From positions 1 to 64,000 of the forward strand of contig NZ_CAJTMT010000005.1 of the NCBI RefSeq assembly GCF_910577345.1: DNA of 64,000 nt, given 5' to 3'. The notes beneath the pieces are model-generated. The model made no database searches. It was given only the letters and a program-made list of their open reading frames with translations, and was not told the origin of the DNA. Below, one piece after another: positions 32,526 through 40,504 of the stretch. The stretch is from an uncultured Duncaniella sp. Lineage in GTDB: Bacteria > Bacteroidota > Bacteroidia > Bacteroidales > Muribaculaceae. A program made the translations under genes and the position numbers. Positions within the stretch are counted from its first letter, which is position 1, and each line of letters starts with the position of its first letter.

Positions 32526-34529
32526 TTATAATGCGTTTTCCCCGGCTTTGGAGTAATCTATATTTGAGAATGCCAGGGGTGATTCAATTTCCTCAATCGG
32601 CACAGGGGCTATTTCGGCGGCCTCTGCTGCGATTGTCGGTTTAGTTGACCGTTTGGCTGTCCCTACTCTGATGGGCGCGTTGTCGGCCACATATTTGCGG
32701 AATTCGGCCACTTTTTTCTGTTGAGCGGCAAAGGCTGCATCTTCTTCTTCAGTCTGCTCGGCATACACGCGGTTGTAGGTGGGTATGTACTGCAGGGTAT
32801 CGATATAATTCTCGCCTTGGAAGATGTATACCTCCGTCGCTGTTCCGTCCTCGCCTGGGATATAGTAGGCGGTCACTTTGAGGTTGTTTGGCTCAAGCCT
32901 TTCAAGCACGGCCGGACTGCTGAGCCACCAGTCGGTGTAGGCGACTCTCACGGTGGAGTTGCGTCTGATGCTTGTCTCTACCCGTTCCCCGATATATTTG
33001 CTCAAGGTGAGTTTATCGAAGGGCCGTAGGGTCGGGTTGATGTTGGCGACAAGAACCTGCCATCGGGTCATGCCGGGAAAGCGTTTCTGATCAGGGTGCA
33101 GCGCGTTGTTCCATTCCTGGTTGTCGGCCCTGTCCTCGGCTACGAGCTGCTCCCATGAGAAGTATTCCTGGTCCTCGTAGGTGTCGTTGAATTCATCGCT
33201 GACCTTCTTGCCCTCGGTACGCCATTTGCCCTTGCCGTAGAAGCGGCCTATGTTGGCGTGGTTCTTATGTATCACGCTGCGTTTTTTCGCACCGTTGAGC
33301 GGTTCGGCATATTTTTCCTGGGAGTTTTGAGCGGCACAGAAATGAACGCTCCTGAACACCTCACCGGCTTTGAGGAAGCCTTCGCGGTACTCGCTCATAA
33401 GGTGGTTCTCGACCTCTATGCCGGCAGGAATGCCCCATCCTTGTCCGGCTATTAGCCTGAACATGTCGCGGAAGCAGCCAACGACAAGCCCCTGATCTTT
33501 TTTGCGGCCGTAGGCAGCACCGAGGACACACTGGCTGACCACATCGTATGCGTAGTAAGCGTGTACGCGCTGCTTGGTATCCTTGAGTTTACGGCTTAGA
33601 TCCACGTCGTCCATCGTTATCTGCGACAGAGAGAAGTTACCGTTGTGGCGGTGCATGTGAGGCATCTGTTCGTGCAGGAAAGTCATACGGCTGCGGTGGC
33701 GTGATTCTATGATTATCTTGTTTTTCTGTTTGTTTAGGTAATTGGCAATCGTGGCCTCGCTTGGTATCCATGGCGCCTCTCCTTTTCGGGCAAAGCGCGA
33801 CGGATCCAGCACCTCACCGGTCTCGTAGTCCCAGACCTCCAGCTCGCCGTACACAAACATCTCGTACATTTCCCGGACGGTCGTGTTGTAGGGCTGGTTC
33901 TCAAGACAGGCTATGCTCACCACCACGCGCTCCTCAAGCGAACTCATGCGCCGGGCACACTGATTGCCGAATTTGCCGCTGAGCAGCGAGGCATACCCGT
34001 TTTTGCGGTATTCGGCCACTTTCTTGCGGAAGCGGTGAGGCGAGGTCGGCAGCGTGTGGCCGTACTGTTGTTGCAGGCTCTTGATCGCGTCAGCCATCTT
34101 CTCCCAGTGGTAGTCATAGCCCATCAGCCGTTGCACTGTCTTTGCCCTTTCATAGAGCCTGATACAGGTATTGAGCACCGAGGCGTTGACAATCAGCTCC
34201 TCTTTCTTTTCCGGCTTTAGATCAAGTCCGGTCTGGGTGCGGTCATTGAAGAATACCACTGCAGCCTGGTCGCGCTGATAGTTCTCGCGCACCCACCCGG
34301 CAACCATTACAGCCTCGCTGTCGGGGAATATAAGAGCGACCTGGTCGCGGTATTTGTCGGGGAGCGTGTCAACTACCACAAGGGCATAGTTGCCTTTGCC
34401 GCCACCAGTACGGGCCACGGTAAAGTCTCCCCGCCAGGACATCTGCTTATAGTTCGCCTCGGTCATGATGCCGTGCCCTATAAGGTCATTCCTGGAGATG
34501 CACTTTTTCCCTTTGTAGTATTCCAACAT
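32526..34529 (-). CDS. Mu-like DDE transposase (MuA-type)
   Basis: A 667-aa transposase. The N-terminus has a DNA-binding region; about 300-470 is the RNaseH-like catalytic core, and the C-terminus is helical for MuB contact. Catalytic residues: first Asp within ITMDDVDL (D307 to D310), second position in IEVENHLM is Glu374 where Mu-type proteins have Asp, and third is E409 in KYAEPLNGAKK, exactly 35 residues later. Mu-transposase C-terminal strands (IGERVETSIRRNSTVRVAYT) follow. It sits 15 bases after the next upstream gene, with MuB-like and RecA-like ATPases downstream. Confidence 0.93.
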   Translation of the reverse strand: MLEYYKGKKCISRNDLIGHGIMTEANYKQMSWRGDFTVARTGGGKGNYALVVVDTLPDKYRDQVALIFPDSEAVMVAGWVRENYQRDQAAVVFFNDRTQTGLDLKPEKKEELIVNASVLNTCIRLYERAKTVQRLMGYDYHWEKMADAIKSLQQQYGHTLPTSPHRFRKKVAEYRKNGYASLLSGKFGNQCARRMSSLEERVVVSIACLENQPYNTTVREMYEMFVYGELEVWDYETGEVLDPSRFARKGEAPWIPSEATIANYLNKQKNKIIIESRHRSRMTFLHEQMPHMHRHNGNFSLSQITMDDVDLSRKLKDTKQRVHAYYAYDVVSQCVLGAAYGRKKDQGLVVGCFRDMFRLIAGQGWGIPAGIEVENHLMSEYREGFLKAGEVFRSVHFCAAQNSQEKYAEPLNGAKKRSVIHKNHANIGRFYGKGKWRTEGKKVSDEFNDTYEDQEYFSWEQLVAEDRADNQEWNNALHPDQKRFPGMTRWQVLVANINPTLRPFDKLTLSKYIGERVETSIRRNSTVRVAYTDWWLSSPAVLERLEPNNLKVTAYYIPGEDGTATEVYIFQGENYIDTLQYIPTYNRVYAEQTEEEDAAFAAQQKKVAEFRKYVADNAPIRVGTAKRSTKPTIAAEAAEIAPVPIEEIESPLAFSNIDYSKAGENAL

Positions 34530-34543
34530 AACTCTCGCCCTTC

Positions 34544-34930
34544 TTATTTTAAGGCAGCCGCCTCAGCGCGTATCTCAAAAATTCTCTCTAACGATATAGG
34601 TCTTGCGTAGTTCGCCACTTCTTCTCCCTTGAAAAAAATGTGACAGCTTCCGTCCGTGCGGTGAAACTCACACACAGCACCGTTCACCTCGTAGCACCGC
34701 ATCGTGCCGTCAGCATCATAAAATACGCCGTCATCTTTCGATGGTTCCAACAGCACGCCGCCATTCTTAAGGGCGGTATAGCGTATCTTTTTGGCGAGTT
34801 TGCTGTCGCTGGTCCAGTCGAGGGCATTGCGCACAGCCCGGTCGCCGACGTTGAAGATCTTCATCAGCTTGCCGCGAAGCACCGAGTCTGCCGCAATCAA
34901 CCGGGTCTTTACTCTCGTTTTTGTTTTCAT
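34544..34930 (-). CDS. Early phage protein with possible HTH
   Basis: A 128-aa basic protein (MKTKTRVKTRLIAADSVLRG). Residues about 20-45 (MKIFNVGDRAVRNALDWTSD) have helix-turn-helix spacing, followed by a beta half (GGVLLEPSKDDGVFYDADGT). It lies just before the transposase in the early operon and may be a Ner-like regulator. Family uncertain. Confidence 0.55.
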   Translation of the reverse strand: MKTKTRVKTRLIAADSVLRGKLMKIFNVGDRAVRNALDWTSDSKLAKKIRYTALKNGGVLLEPSKDDGVFYDADGTMRCYEVNGAVCEFHRTDGSCHIFFKGEEVANYARPISLERIFEIRAEAAALK

Positions 34931-35028
34931 GTCTCTCTTATCTTGTTATTTATTAGTATCTTTGTAGCTCATTCCAATTTGAACTACTATGGTACCACTT
35001 CACATTCTAAAAATATCAATCACTTCTC

Positions 35029-35388
35029 TTATAGATGAGTCTCAAGAAGCGTTTCTTGCAAGAGTTGAACCTCATCTATCTTGCCTGTCTGATCTAAAGG
35101 GCAGCTTTGACCGCAGAGGCGACAATATCCTCTGCCGTCCTCTACTCGTCCAAGTTGATGGACGTGACGCCTGGTCATTATCGGTCTCAGTGGGGATATC
35201 AATTGGCCGAGAGAGGGGTATATTTCTACATCGGCTTTATCAAGCAATCCTGCGGCTTCTAACGCTTGAATTACGTGACTGCCTTGTAGAGGGTGAGTCG
35301 GATATATGGAAACCCTCATGACCGGTTTGGATTTGCTAAGGCCGTTGTAATACTCGGCTAATTTTTCTTGGCTACGTATTTTGTCCAT
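35029..35388 (-). CDS. Early phage protein with CxxC pair
   Basis: A 119-aa protein; RVEDGRGYCRLCGQSCPLDQ gives a small zinc or redox cluster. The N-terminus is mixed helix (MDKIRSQEKLAEYYNGLSK) and includes VIQALEAAGLLDKADV. It lies in the early operon, 100 bases from the next gene. Function unknown. Confidence 0.5.
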   Translation of the reverse strand: MDKIRSQEKLAEYYNGLSKSKPVMRVSIYPTHPLQGSHVIQALEAAGLLDKADVEIYPSLGQLISPLRPIMTRRHVHQLGRVEDGRGYCRLCGQSCPLDQTGKIDEVQLLQETLLETHL

Positions 35389-35392
35389 AGTC

Positions 35393-35611
35393 TCACTTGT
35401 TTAATTGGTTGTTGATTCTTTCGATGGCTTCTTTCATTGCGAAGTGACCGGCCACAAGCGCATTGTAAGGCTTGGAGTAGCACAACTCGGCGTCATCATG
35501 GGTCACTTCAAACTCATCGAGTATAATCCCGGTGTCGTTGATGTTGTGCGTCAGCGTCTGTAGTAGAAGCGTTACCGCCTGTTCGGTTCTTAGTTCTGAT
35601 TGTTGCTTCAT
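35393..35611 (-). CDS. Small early phage protein
   Basis: A 72-aa protein from the ATG 35609-35611 (MKQQSELRTEQAVTLLLQTL). I prefer this start because the longer frame would run through the tRNA-like element upstream. It is predicted helical and acidic in the middle, ending MKEAIERINNQLNK. Function unknown. Confidence 0.5.
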   Translation of the reverse strand: MKQQSELRTEQAVTLLLQTLTHNINDTGIILDEFEVTHDDAELCYSKPYNALVAGHFAMKEAIERINNQLNK

Positions 35612-35628
35612 CGTTTTCTTTTGTTTAG

Positions 35629-35706
35629 TGGGAGATACGGGAGTCGAACCCGCCTCTTTGCTTCGGTGCACCTCTGCAACGTTCCATCCTGCTGAACTGA
35701 CCTCCC
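35629..35706 (-). tRNA. tRNA-like element with non-canonical anticodon arm
   Basis: On the minus strand the sequence has a 7-bp acceptor (GGGAGGT with ATCTCCC, one G-U), a 4-bp D-stem (GTTC/GAAC) and a T-arm (GCGGG TTCGACT CCCGT). Total length is 77 bases plus discriminator A, with no encoded CCA. The anticodon region (26 bases) does not form a 5-bp stem with a 7-base loop: the best stem is TTGC/GCAA around 14 bases. It is therefore a pseudo-tRNA, a mimic, or a tRNA I have misfolded. No amino acid is assigned. Confidence 0.5.
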
Positions 35707-35798
35707 GAATTCCTCGGCGCATTTGGCAACGCCGAGGGTTCAAATGTTGTGCCTTTCGGCTTTCGCGGTGTTTACCGCAGGATCGCCCTCTCTTGGGT

Positions 35799-35972
35799 CT
35801 AACCCTCTTTATCCGTTACCTCCTCAATCCGGTAGTATTCCACATCCGGTTCTCGGAGTCCGTAGAAGTCGATTATTTGTTCCAGGGTCATGTGGCTGAT
35901 GTTGTCGCTCTCTATCTCGTGCGGCGTGTTCCACTCCTTGATTGTCACTCGCCAGTGCGTCATCTCATACAT
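35799..35972 (-). CDS. 57-aa early phage protein
   Basis: A short gene from the ATG 35970-35972: MYEMTHWRVTIKEWNTPHEI, ending YYRIEEVTDKEG. A beta start followed by a helix (HMTLEQIIDFYGLRE) suggests a small regulatory or anti-host protein. It lies in the leftward early operon between the 81-aa gene and the tRNA-like element. No family recognised. Confidence 0.5.
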   Translation of the reverse strand: MYEMTHWRVTIKEWNTPHEIESDNISHMTLEQIIDFYGLREPDVEYYRIEEVTDKEG

Positions 35973-35979
35973 AGTTCTC

Positions 35980-36225
35980 TTACTTTTTTATTGATTTGTA
36001 TGCGTCTGACACCATATTCGCAAATGCATCTATCTCGTCAGCCTTAAATCCAAGTTCAAGGTACAATGCTTCATCATCTGGGTCAATAAGGTTGAAATCC
36101 TCTTCCTTATCTTCGGCAATCATCATGCTCATCAAGTCCTCCACGGCATAATGAAGCGTTGTGGCTATTGAGATTACTCTGCGCATCTGGCGCTTTTTGT
36201 TTTCGATGTATTCGTTGTTGCTCAT
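35980..36225 (-). CDS. First early gene, small helical protein
   Basis: An 81-aa protein from ATG 36223-36225 (MSNNEYIENKKRQMRRVISI). It is the first gene of the leftward early transcript. The rest is acidic and helical (HYAVEDLMSMMIAEDKEEDF, LELGFKADEIDAFANM). By position it may be a Ner-like or anti-repressor function, but it has no clear HTH. Confidence 0.5.
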   Translation of the reverse strand: MSNNEYIENKKRQMRRVISIATTLHYAVEDLMSMMIAEDKEEDFNLIDPDDEALYLELGFKADEIDAFANMVSDAYKSIKK

Positions 36226-36234
36226 ATTCTTAAA

Positions 36235-36266
36235 TTTGTTAAAATCGCCAATTTTTTGTATCTTTG
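36235..36266 (+). promoter_or_regulatory. Repressor promoter (rightward)
   Basis: TTTG 36235-36238 and TATCTTTG 36259-36266 are 20 bp apart, matching the Bacteroidetes consensus. Transcription would start near 36273 and reach the CI-like gene at 36348, passing through the early promoter. It faces the leftward promoter at 36294-36325. Confidence 0.6.
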
Positions 36267-36293
36267 GCCACTCGTTCCATCTGGAACACGCCG

Positions 36294-36325
36294 CAAAGTT
36301 AGTAAGAACATACGATAATATCAAA
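36294..36325 (-). promoter_or_regulatory. Early promoter (leftward)
   Basis: On the minus strand TTTG (36322-36325) and TAACTTTG (36294-36301), followed by C, are 20 bp apart, an excellent consensus match. Transcription would start near 36287 into the 81-aa gene and the transposition genes. The motif AACATACGATA (36307-36317) lies between the boxes and recurs in the repressor gene. Confidence 0.65.
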
Positions 36326-36347
36326 TTTATTCGTAATTATTTTCGAT

Positions 36348-36821
36348 ATGGAGCATCATTTCCCCGAAAGAATCGCAACAATCCACGAAAGAATCAAGTG
36401 GTTAGTAGATTATTTTGCTGACGGTAAGAATACAATTTTTGCCGATAAATTAGGTGTAAATGAGGCAAATGTGAGAAGTTATGTAAGAGGTGTGCAACCA
36501 AAAGCTGATTTCTTGTCCAATATCGTAACAACATACGATATTAATGCGCTATGGCTATTAACTGGAGCCGGTTTTCCTTTACAGTCGAATACGCAACCGG
36601 AAGAACCTCCGAAAGTTCTAACAAGTGATGCTACGATTAAGGATTTCTTTGAGCAATTCGACCCTTTCCTACAGCGAAAAGACGCTAAAATAATACAACA
36701 GGCTGAAGAGATAGGAAAACTCAAGGAGCGCATCGCGCAACTTGAACGTGAAAAAAACGTTTCCGCGGAATCCTCAAATACTGCCCCAAGGGAACTTTCA
36801 GAATCAACCCTCGACTTATAG
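36348..36821 (+). CDS. CI-like phage repressor
   Basis: A 157-aa regulator. Residues about 1-75 form a CI/XRE-type helix-turn-helix (ERIKWLVDYFADGKNTIFAD, KLGVNEANVRSYVRGVQPKA, YDINALWLLTGAG, the last typical of phage CI domains). The rest is a charged coiled coil (FLQRKDAKIIQQAEEIGKLK) instead of a peptidase domain, so induction is not by the LexA-type self-cleavage route. It is divergent from the early operon and near the prophage end, as Mu c is. An internal 9-bp inverted repeat (36519-36542) may be an operator. Confidence 0.85.
   Translation: MEHHFPERIATIHERIKWLVDYFADGKNTIFADKLGVNEANVRSYVRGVQPKADFLSNIVTTYDINALWLLTGAGFPLQSNTQPEEPPKVLTSDATIKDFFEQFDPFLQRKDAKIIQQAEEIGKLKERIAQLEREKNVSAESSNTAPRELSESTLDL
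36519..36542. promoter_or_regulatory. Candidate operator inside the repressor gene
   Basis: AATATCGTA (36519-36527) and TACGATATT (36534-36542) are a perfect 9-bp inverted repeat with a 6-base spacer. The right arm with its preceding bases (AACATACGATA, 36530-36540) is also found in the early promoter spacer at 36307-36317. A repressor bound at both could loop DNA. Confidence 0.4.
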
Positions 36822-37074
36822 TGGAGTGGGAGCATCTCGGCGTCTGTCCAAATTGACCTCTCGGTAGCCACCCAACGGTACCCCTCCCTGCCATACCCCT
36901 CCTCTAAAAGGCACGTATTTAACCGAAAGGCGTTGATTTGCGGGCTATTGGGTAATACAACGGCAAAAAACAGGGTCATTTGCCTCACACTTATCAGCCG
37001 TTTTTTCGGTCTTATTCCGTTTTTATGGTATTTTTCCACCCCCCCAGCTTCTCGCCTTTCAAAATCCCAAATTT
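36822..37074. other. Non-coding sequence after the repressor
   Basis: I see no supported gene here. It is rich in C and poly-pyrimidine on the plus strand, with short A/T runs, and leads into the GTAACCCC repeat array. It probably belongs to the prophage end. Confidence 0.4.
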
Positions 37075-37142
37075 GTAACCCCAAACTTCGGAGAATGTAA
37101 CCCCTAATTGTAACCCCAAACTGTAACCCCAACCGTAACCCC
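37075..37142 (+). repeat. Five GTAACCCC repeats, probable transposase sites
   Basis: GTAACCCC occurs at 37075-37082, 37097-37104, 37110-37117, 37123-37130 and 37135-37142, all in one direction, with spacings of 22, 13, 13 and 12 bases. The array lies on the repressor side of the prophage, where Mu has transposase L sites or enhancer sites. Related GTAA-type sites follow at 37647-37742. They may bind the transposase or its ATPase. Confidence 0.55.
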
Positions 37143-37251
37143 TAAGTCAAAAAAAACATTTTCGCCCATTTTTGAGCATAGTAAAGGGGCATCATCAAAC
37201 CAAAGCCGACAACGCCCCTCGAAAGCCGTTATATTTGCGTTCTAACGCCGA

Positions 37252-37497
37252 TTAATCACCATTACTACCATCTGCTCCACGAGCGCACCTTATAAGCGTA
37301 GATTGCTTGATTATAGCGCATTTAGTGATGACCGTGCCGTTGCCCGACAAGCCGGCATGAAGCAGATATCCCTTGGTCGCACCAACTTCTTCCGGGGTAA
37401 AAACGGAGTAAACAGCCGAAATCGAGCCAAAATACCAGTCTCTTTGCTTCGTTCGCGCCACTGGCCGCGTCAGATGTACATGTATAACCTTTGCCAT
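37252..37497 (-). CDS. Small phage-end protein of unknown function
   Basis: An 81-aa protein (MAKVIHVHLTRPVARTKQRD) with WYFGSISAVYSVFTPEEVGA and KGYLLHAGLSGNGTVITKCA; similar short proteins are, as far as I recall, scattered in Bacteroidetes mobile DNA. A strong -7 box (TATATTTG at 37518-37525 on the minus strand) lies just upstream. It is transcribed towards the GTAACCCC array, separate from the repressor. Whether it acts in lysogeny is unknown. Confidence 0.6.
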   Translation of the reverse strand: MAKVIHVHLTRPVARTKQRDWYFGSISAVYSVFTPEEVGATKGYLLHAGLSGNGTVITKCAIIKQSTLIRCARGADGSNGD

Positions 37498-37646
37498 ATT
37501 CCTTTGATTTTACACCGCAAATATACCAAATAATCGCTATATAGAATAAATAAGCAAAATAAAAATCGAGACAACACACAAAAAAATCGGCGCGAAGCCG
37601 ACTGTTGTATCCTCCATTTGTCGCTGATGGTTGACTATACAATGCC

Positions 37647-37773
37647 GTGTAAACGCTATGCGAACTCCATGTAAGCCCGGTGTAAAGCGTCGGACTCAAT
37701 CCAGCCCCTCAAACGTAAACCAAACGTAAGCCCACGTAAACTTTCGCACGCTTCGTTTTATTTTGCCCGCACA
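37647..37773. repeat. Terminal repeat region and probable prophage end
   Basis: Six sites of the type N-GTAA-R lie at about 37647, 37669, 37680, 37713, 37724 and 37734, with consensus CGTAARCC, close to the likely prophage end. On the minus strand a phage-type 5'-TG start can be placed at 37773 (TGTGCGGGCAAAA). Host sequence would begin with TCCAA at 37774. The other end is outside the window, so the exact junction and its 5-bp duplication cannot be confirmed. The stretch 37498-37646 has no supported gene. Confidence 0.45.
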
Positions 37774-37816
37774 TCCAATATCGCCGTAACTCGTTGACTT
37801 CAAAAGCGTTCAGCCA

Positions 37817-38335
37817 TCAACCCACAATCAACCCATCAACCATTTCGTTCTGTGCCCTATAAATATACAATTTATCACTGTCCGTTACAATTATGGAATT
37901 ATGGAGCGAATTGTAGACCACCCTTTCATCCGTTGCAAGGGTCTGGACGGGGCTTTCCGTGCCCTCATCGTCGACAGTCTTGAAATAGACCCATATCCGT
38001 GAAGCCGGAGATTCGTCAGCGACAAATAGACCGGGAGACTCAGACTTCCGCCACTCGATGTTTCCCCCCTGACGCTTCACACCCCAGAGATAGTCCAACG
38101 AACGGCCCGAACCCATAAAATCCTCCAGCGCTTCCGCATCAATGCACTCCGCCGTGAACCGATAGCCACCATCGACCGGCGCATACTTCAGGATAAAGCG
38201 TGGCAGAACCATTTCATCGGCTGTTCCCCGAACAACCCTCCCACCATCCGCGCCATCACCGGACAAAGCATAAATGTGGCAAGGTAATAAGATAGCCACA
38301 CAAAGCAAAAGAAATTTTAAAACGTATGATTTCAT
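37817..38335 (-). CDS. Secreted host protein of unknown function
   Basis: A 172-aa protein with a signal peptide (MKSYVLKFLLLCVAILLPCH) and a beta-rich mature part (FILKYAPVDGGYRFTAEC, IWVYFKTVDDEGTESPVQTL). The end (IIVTDSDKLYIYRAQNEMVD) is only about 45 bases from the inferred prophage end, so the gene may have been shortened or lie right beside the insertion. A -7 box (TAATTTTG at 38365-38372, minus strand) precedes it. Confidence 0.6.
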   Translation of the reverse strand: MKSYVLKFLLLCVAILLPCHIYALSGDGADGGRVVRGTADEMVLPRFILKYAPVDGGYRFTAECIDAEALEDFMGSGRSLDYLWGVKRQGGNIEWRKSESPGLFVADESPASRIWVYFKTVDDEGTESPVQTLATDERVVYNSLHNSIIVTDSDKLYIYRAQNEMVDGLIVG

Positions 38336-38546
38336 TCGTATTTCATTGTGAATTATTATGTATGCAAAATTACATTCAATGAATGACTCCGACCTTATTT
38401 TTACAGGTCAAAACTTCACACCGCCAATCTTACAATTCATTAATTATCAATACATTACAATTATATCTATTTGTTAATTTTCACACATGAAGTAAACCGC
38501 TGAGAATCAACCATTTACACTTTTAATCGTCTAAATTATTGATTTA
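38336..38546. other. AT-rich intergenic region
   Basis: This 211-base gap contains the -7 box of the gene at 37817 and is otherwise very AT-rich. No terminator or small gene could be supported. The upstream regulator ends at 38547. Confidence 0.4.
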
Positions 38547-40364
38547 CTATACTTTAGCTAATTCTTCCAAAAACCAATCCTTATCATAAGCATCTGATTC
38601 TTTAATTAATTTAACAAGGTTGCGTTTTTTGTTGTAGGTCGAGTTCGGTTTCATTCCTGCGACAAGGCCGATGGCTTTCGCGCCAAATCCTGCTAATGTC
38701 AAGGCAAGGAATATGATGTCGGATTCACTAAGCGACGGTATCTGCTCCTTCATCCTGTCCAGAATATTATTCTTACACCTGTTGACGATAGCGACAATCT
38801 CAGAGAGATTCTTTGGAGTGTTGAACCGATCAATCTCCTTCTTAAGATTTTTATAAAGAGCCCTAAGGGCTTGGGGAGAATCATTGTTCTCTTTTTCGGT
38901 ATACTCACTTACAAGCATATCAAGATAAGCGAACCGTCCGTTGAGAAGTTTGCCTATCGATGCCTGCAATTCCCGGTTTTCCGACTGTGTCGCAGTGACA
39001 CTTTGGGAAAGTTCGATAATATCGGAGCGCTGCTTTTCAAGAGTTGTCTCCAACAAAGCGACATCAGACTTTTGCTTTGACAACTGATTGGATAATGCCT
39101 GATTTTCCGAAATAAAATGCTTCAATTCTGACGAAACCATCAGAAGTTCCGCAATCTTTCTATTTATTTCCGAGTTTTTGGAGTAGATGCGATTCCGGTA
39201 GATAAGTATCATGATGAGAGCGAACATTCCTGCTATAATGAGTGCGCAAATGAGCAACAATCGCTGTCGCTCCGCCCTCTCTCCATTGATTTCAGATTCG
39301 TAGGCATAATGATCCCTCTGTGCCTTTACGACCGACTGCTCTATCTTATCATACAAAATTTCATTCTGAATACCCAATATATCCTCAACAGCAGACAATG
39401 CGTCGGCTACCGCACCTGTCCTCTTATACAGCTTCAATTGCGATAACTTAAAAAAGATGGTATCCTTAAGCGTATGCGACAAAGCCTTTGCAGAATCTAT
39501 CAATTGTTTTCCGGTCTCGATGTTCCCGACAGAAATCTTAACCCCGGCAATACCTGCAAAAGTTTCGGATGGATACTCCCAGACTTCGCGGTAGTTCATC
39601 AAGCTGTCCGCCCACATTTCAGCCAGCTCCTTATCTCCGCGTTTTGAATAGATTGCCATGGCAATATTTCCCAAATAAGATTTGAAAAATGCATCTCCGG
39701 GGCGCTCATCCTTTATTTTTTCTATAATTTCATGGCCGTCGGAATACCTCATCAACGCATTCAATATGTTAATCTTGTCCAAGATGGAAAACATATAAAA
39801 ATCCTCACGTCCGCTCAGCCGGTATAGCTCAGCCGCTTTTTCATAGCATGACAAGGCTTCCTCCCTCGAGTAAGATTCATTCAATATATGGCCCGTCAAT
39901 TCAAGCACACGCGCCTGCCAATAGTTATCCCCGAGTTCCTCTGCCAATTCCTTAGCCTGTATCAAGGCAAGAATAGCCATATCACCGTCGCCGGATTCAT
40001 TTTGCAGGACAGCCTGATAAAAGAGTGATTTCATCAGATGCCCGGCATCACCTTTGCTTTCAAAATATTTTACGGCAGTAGAGACCAACGAATCATCACG
40101 TTGCTGTATTCTGCATTTGTCGTTTGCCTGGGTTATGAGCAGGGCGTAGAGGGCCTGCTGGCGTCGGGTGGCTGACCGGAGGGCGATGGAGTCGATGCTG
40201 TCGGTGAGGATTGAATAGGCGGAATCGGGACGCGCTTCCATTATTTCCTCCGCATCGGCAAGTTGTCGGTCGAGCGTGGCGTTCCGCCCTCCACACGAAG
40301 CGAGGAAGATGGAGAGAGTGGCGACAATGGCTGCAATGAATGTGAGAATCGGGAGGCGGTTCAT
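38547..40364 (-). CDS. TPR lipoprotein with membrane helix and LuxR-like C-terminus
   Basis: A 605-aa protein from the ATG 40362-40364 (MNRLPILTFIAAIVATLSIF) with lipobox LASCGG. Residues about 30-340 are tetratricopeptide-like helical pairs (EEALSCYEKAAELYRL and others). A transmembrane helix (LLLICALIIAGMFALIMILI) is followed by a coiled coil, then an HTH-like end (LSESDIIFLALTLAGFGAKA, VAGMKPNSTYNKKRNLVKLI). This is the layout of Bacteroidetes surface-to-DNA regulators. The longer frame start would lie in front of the lipoprotein signal and is unlikely. Target genes unknown. Confidence 0.8.
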   Translation of the reverse strand: MNRLPILTFIAAIVATLSIFLASCGGRNATLDRQLADAEEIMEARPDSAYSILTDSIDSIALRSATRRQQALYALLITQANDKCRIQQRDDSLVSTAVKYFESKGDAGHLMKSLFYQAVLQNESGDGDMAILALIQAKELAEELGDNYWQARVLELTGHILNESYSREEALSCYEKAAELYRLSGREDFYMFSILDKINILNALMRYSDGHEIIEKIKDERPGDAFFKSYLGNIAMAIYSKRGDKELAEMWADSLMNYREVWEYPSETFAGIAGVKISVGNIETGKQLIDSAKALSHTLKDTIFFKLSQLKLYKRTGAVADALSAVEDILGIQNEILYDKIEQSVVKAQRDHYAYESEINGERAERQRLLLICALIIAGMFALIMILIYRNRIYSKNSEINRKIAELLMVSSELKHFISENQALSNQLSKQKSDVALLETTLEKQRSDIIELSQSVTATQSENRELQASIGKLLNGRFAYLDMLVSEYTEKENNDSPQALRALYKNLKKEIDRFNTPKNLSEIVAIVNRCKNNILDRMKEQIPSLSESDIIFLALTLAGFGAKAIGLVAGMKPNSTYNKKRNLVKLIKESDAYDKDWFLEELAKV

Positions 40365-40504
40365 AGAGAGATTACGACGGGGCGTGCTGATAGATTGATT
40401 AAGTACCTCCGCAAATTTAAGCATTTTGCGCCAATATGATGAAATAAGTGGGTACAGAAATTCAGAAATAACATAAATGACAGATTTTATGAACCTGTCA
40501 TTTT

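Noticed and set aside
34989..35321. 110-aa plus-strand frame between early genes
   Set aside because: It is antisense to the 119-aa gene, which fits the spacing and strand of the early operon; a TATCTTTG at 34957 has no proper -33 box.
35612..35743. N-terminal extension of the 72-aa early protein
   Set aside because: The extended peptide (with AGSTPVSPT) is a translation of the tRNA-like T-arm, a common misannotation.
37075..37142. CRISPR array
   Set aside because: The repeats are 8 bases with spacings of 12-22 bases, without constant-length spacers or cas genes; they fit protein-binding sites.
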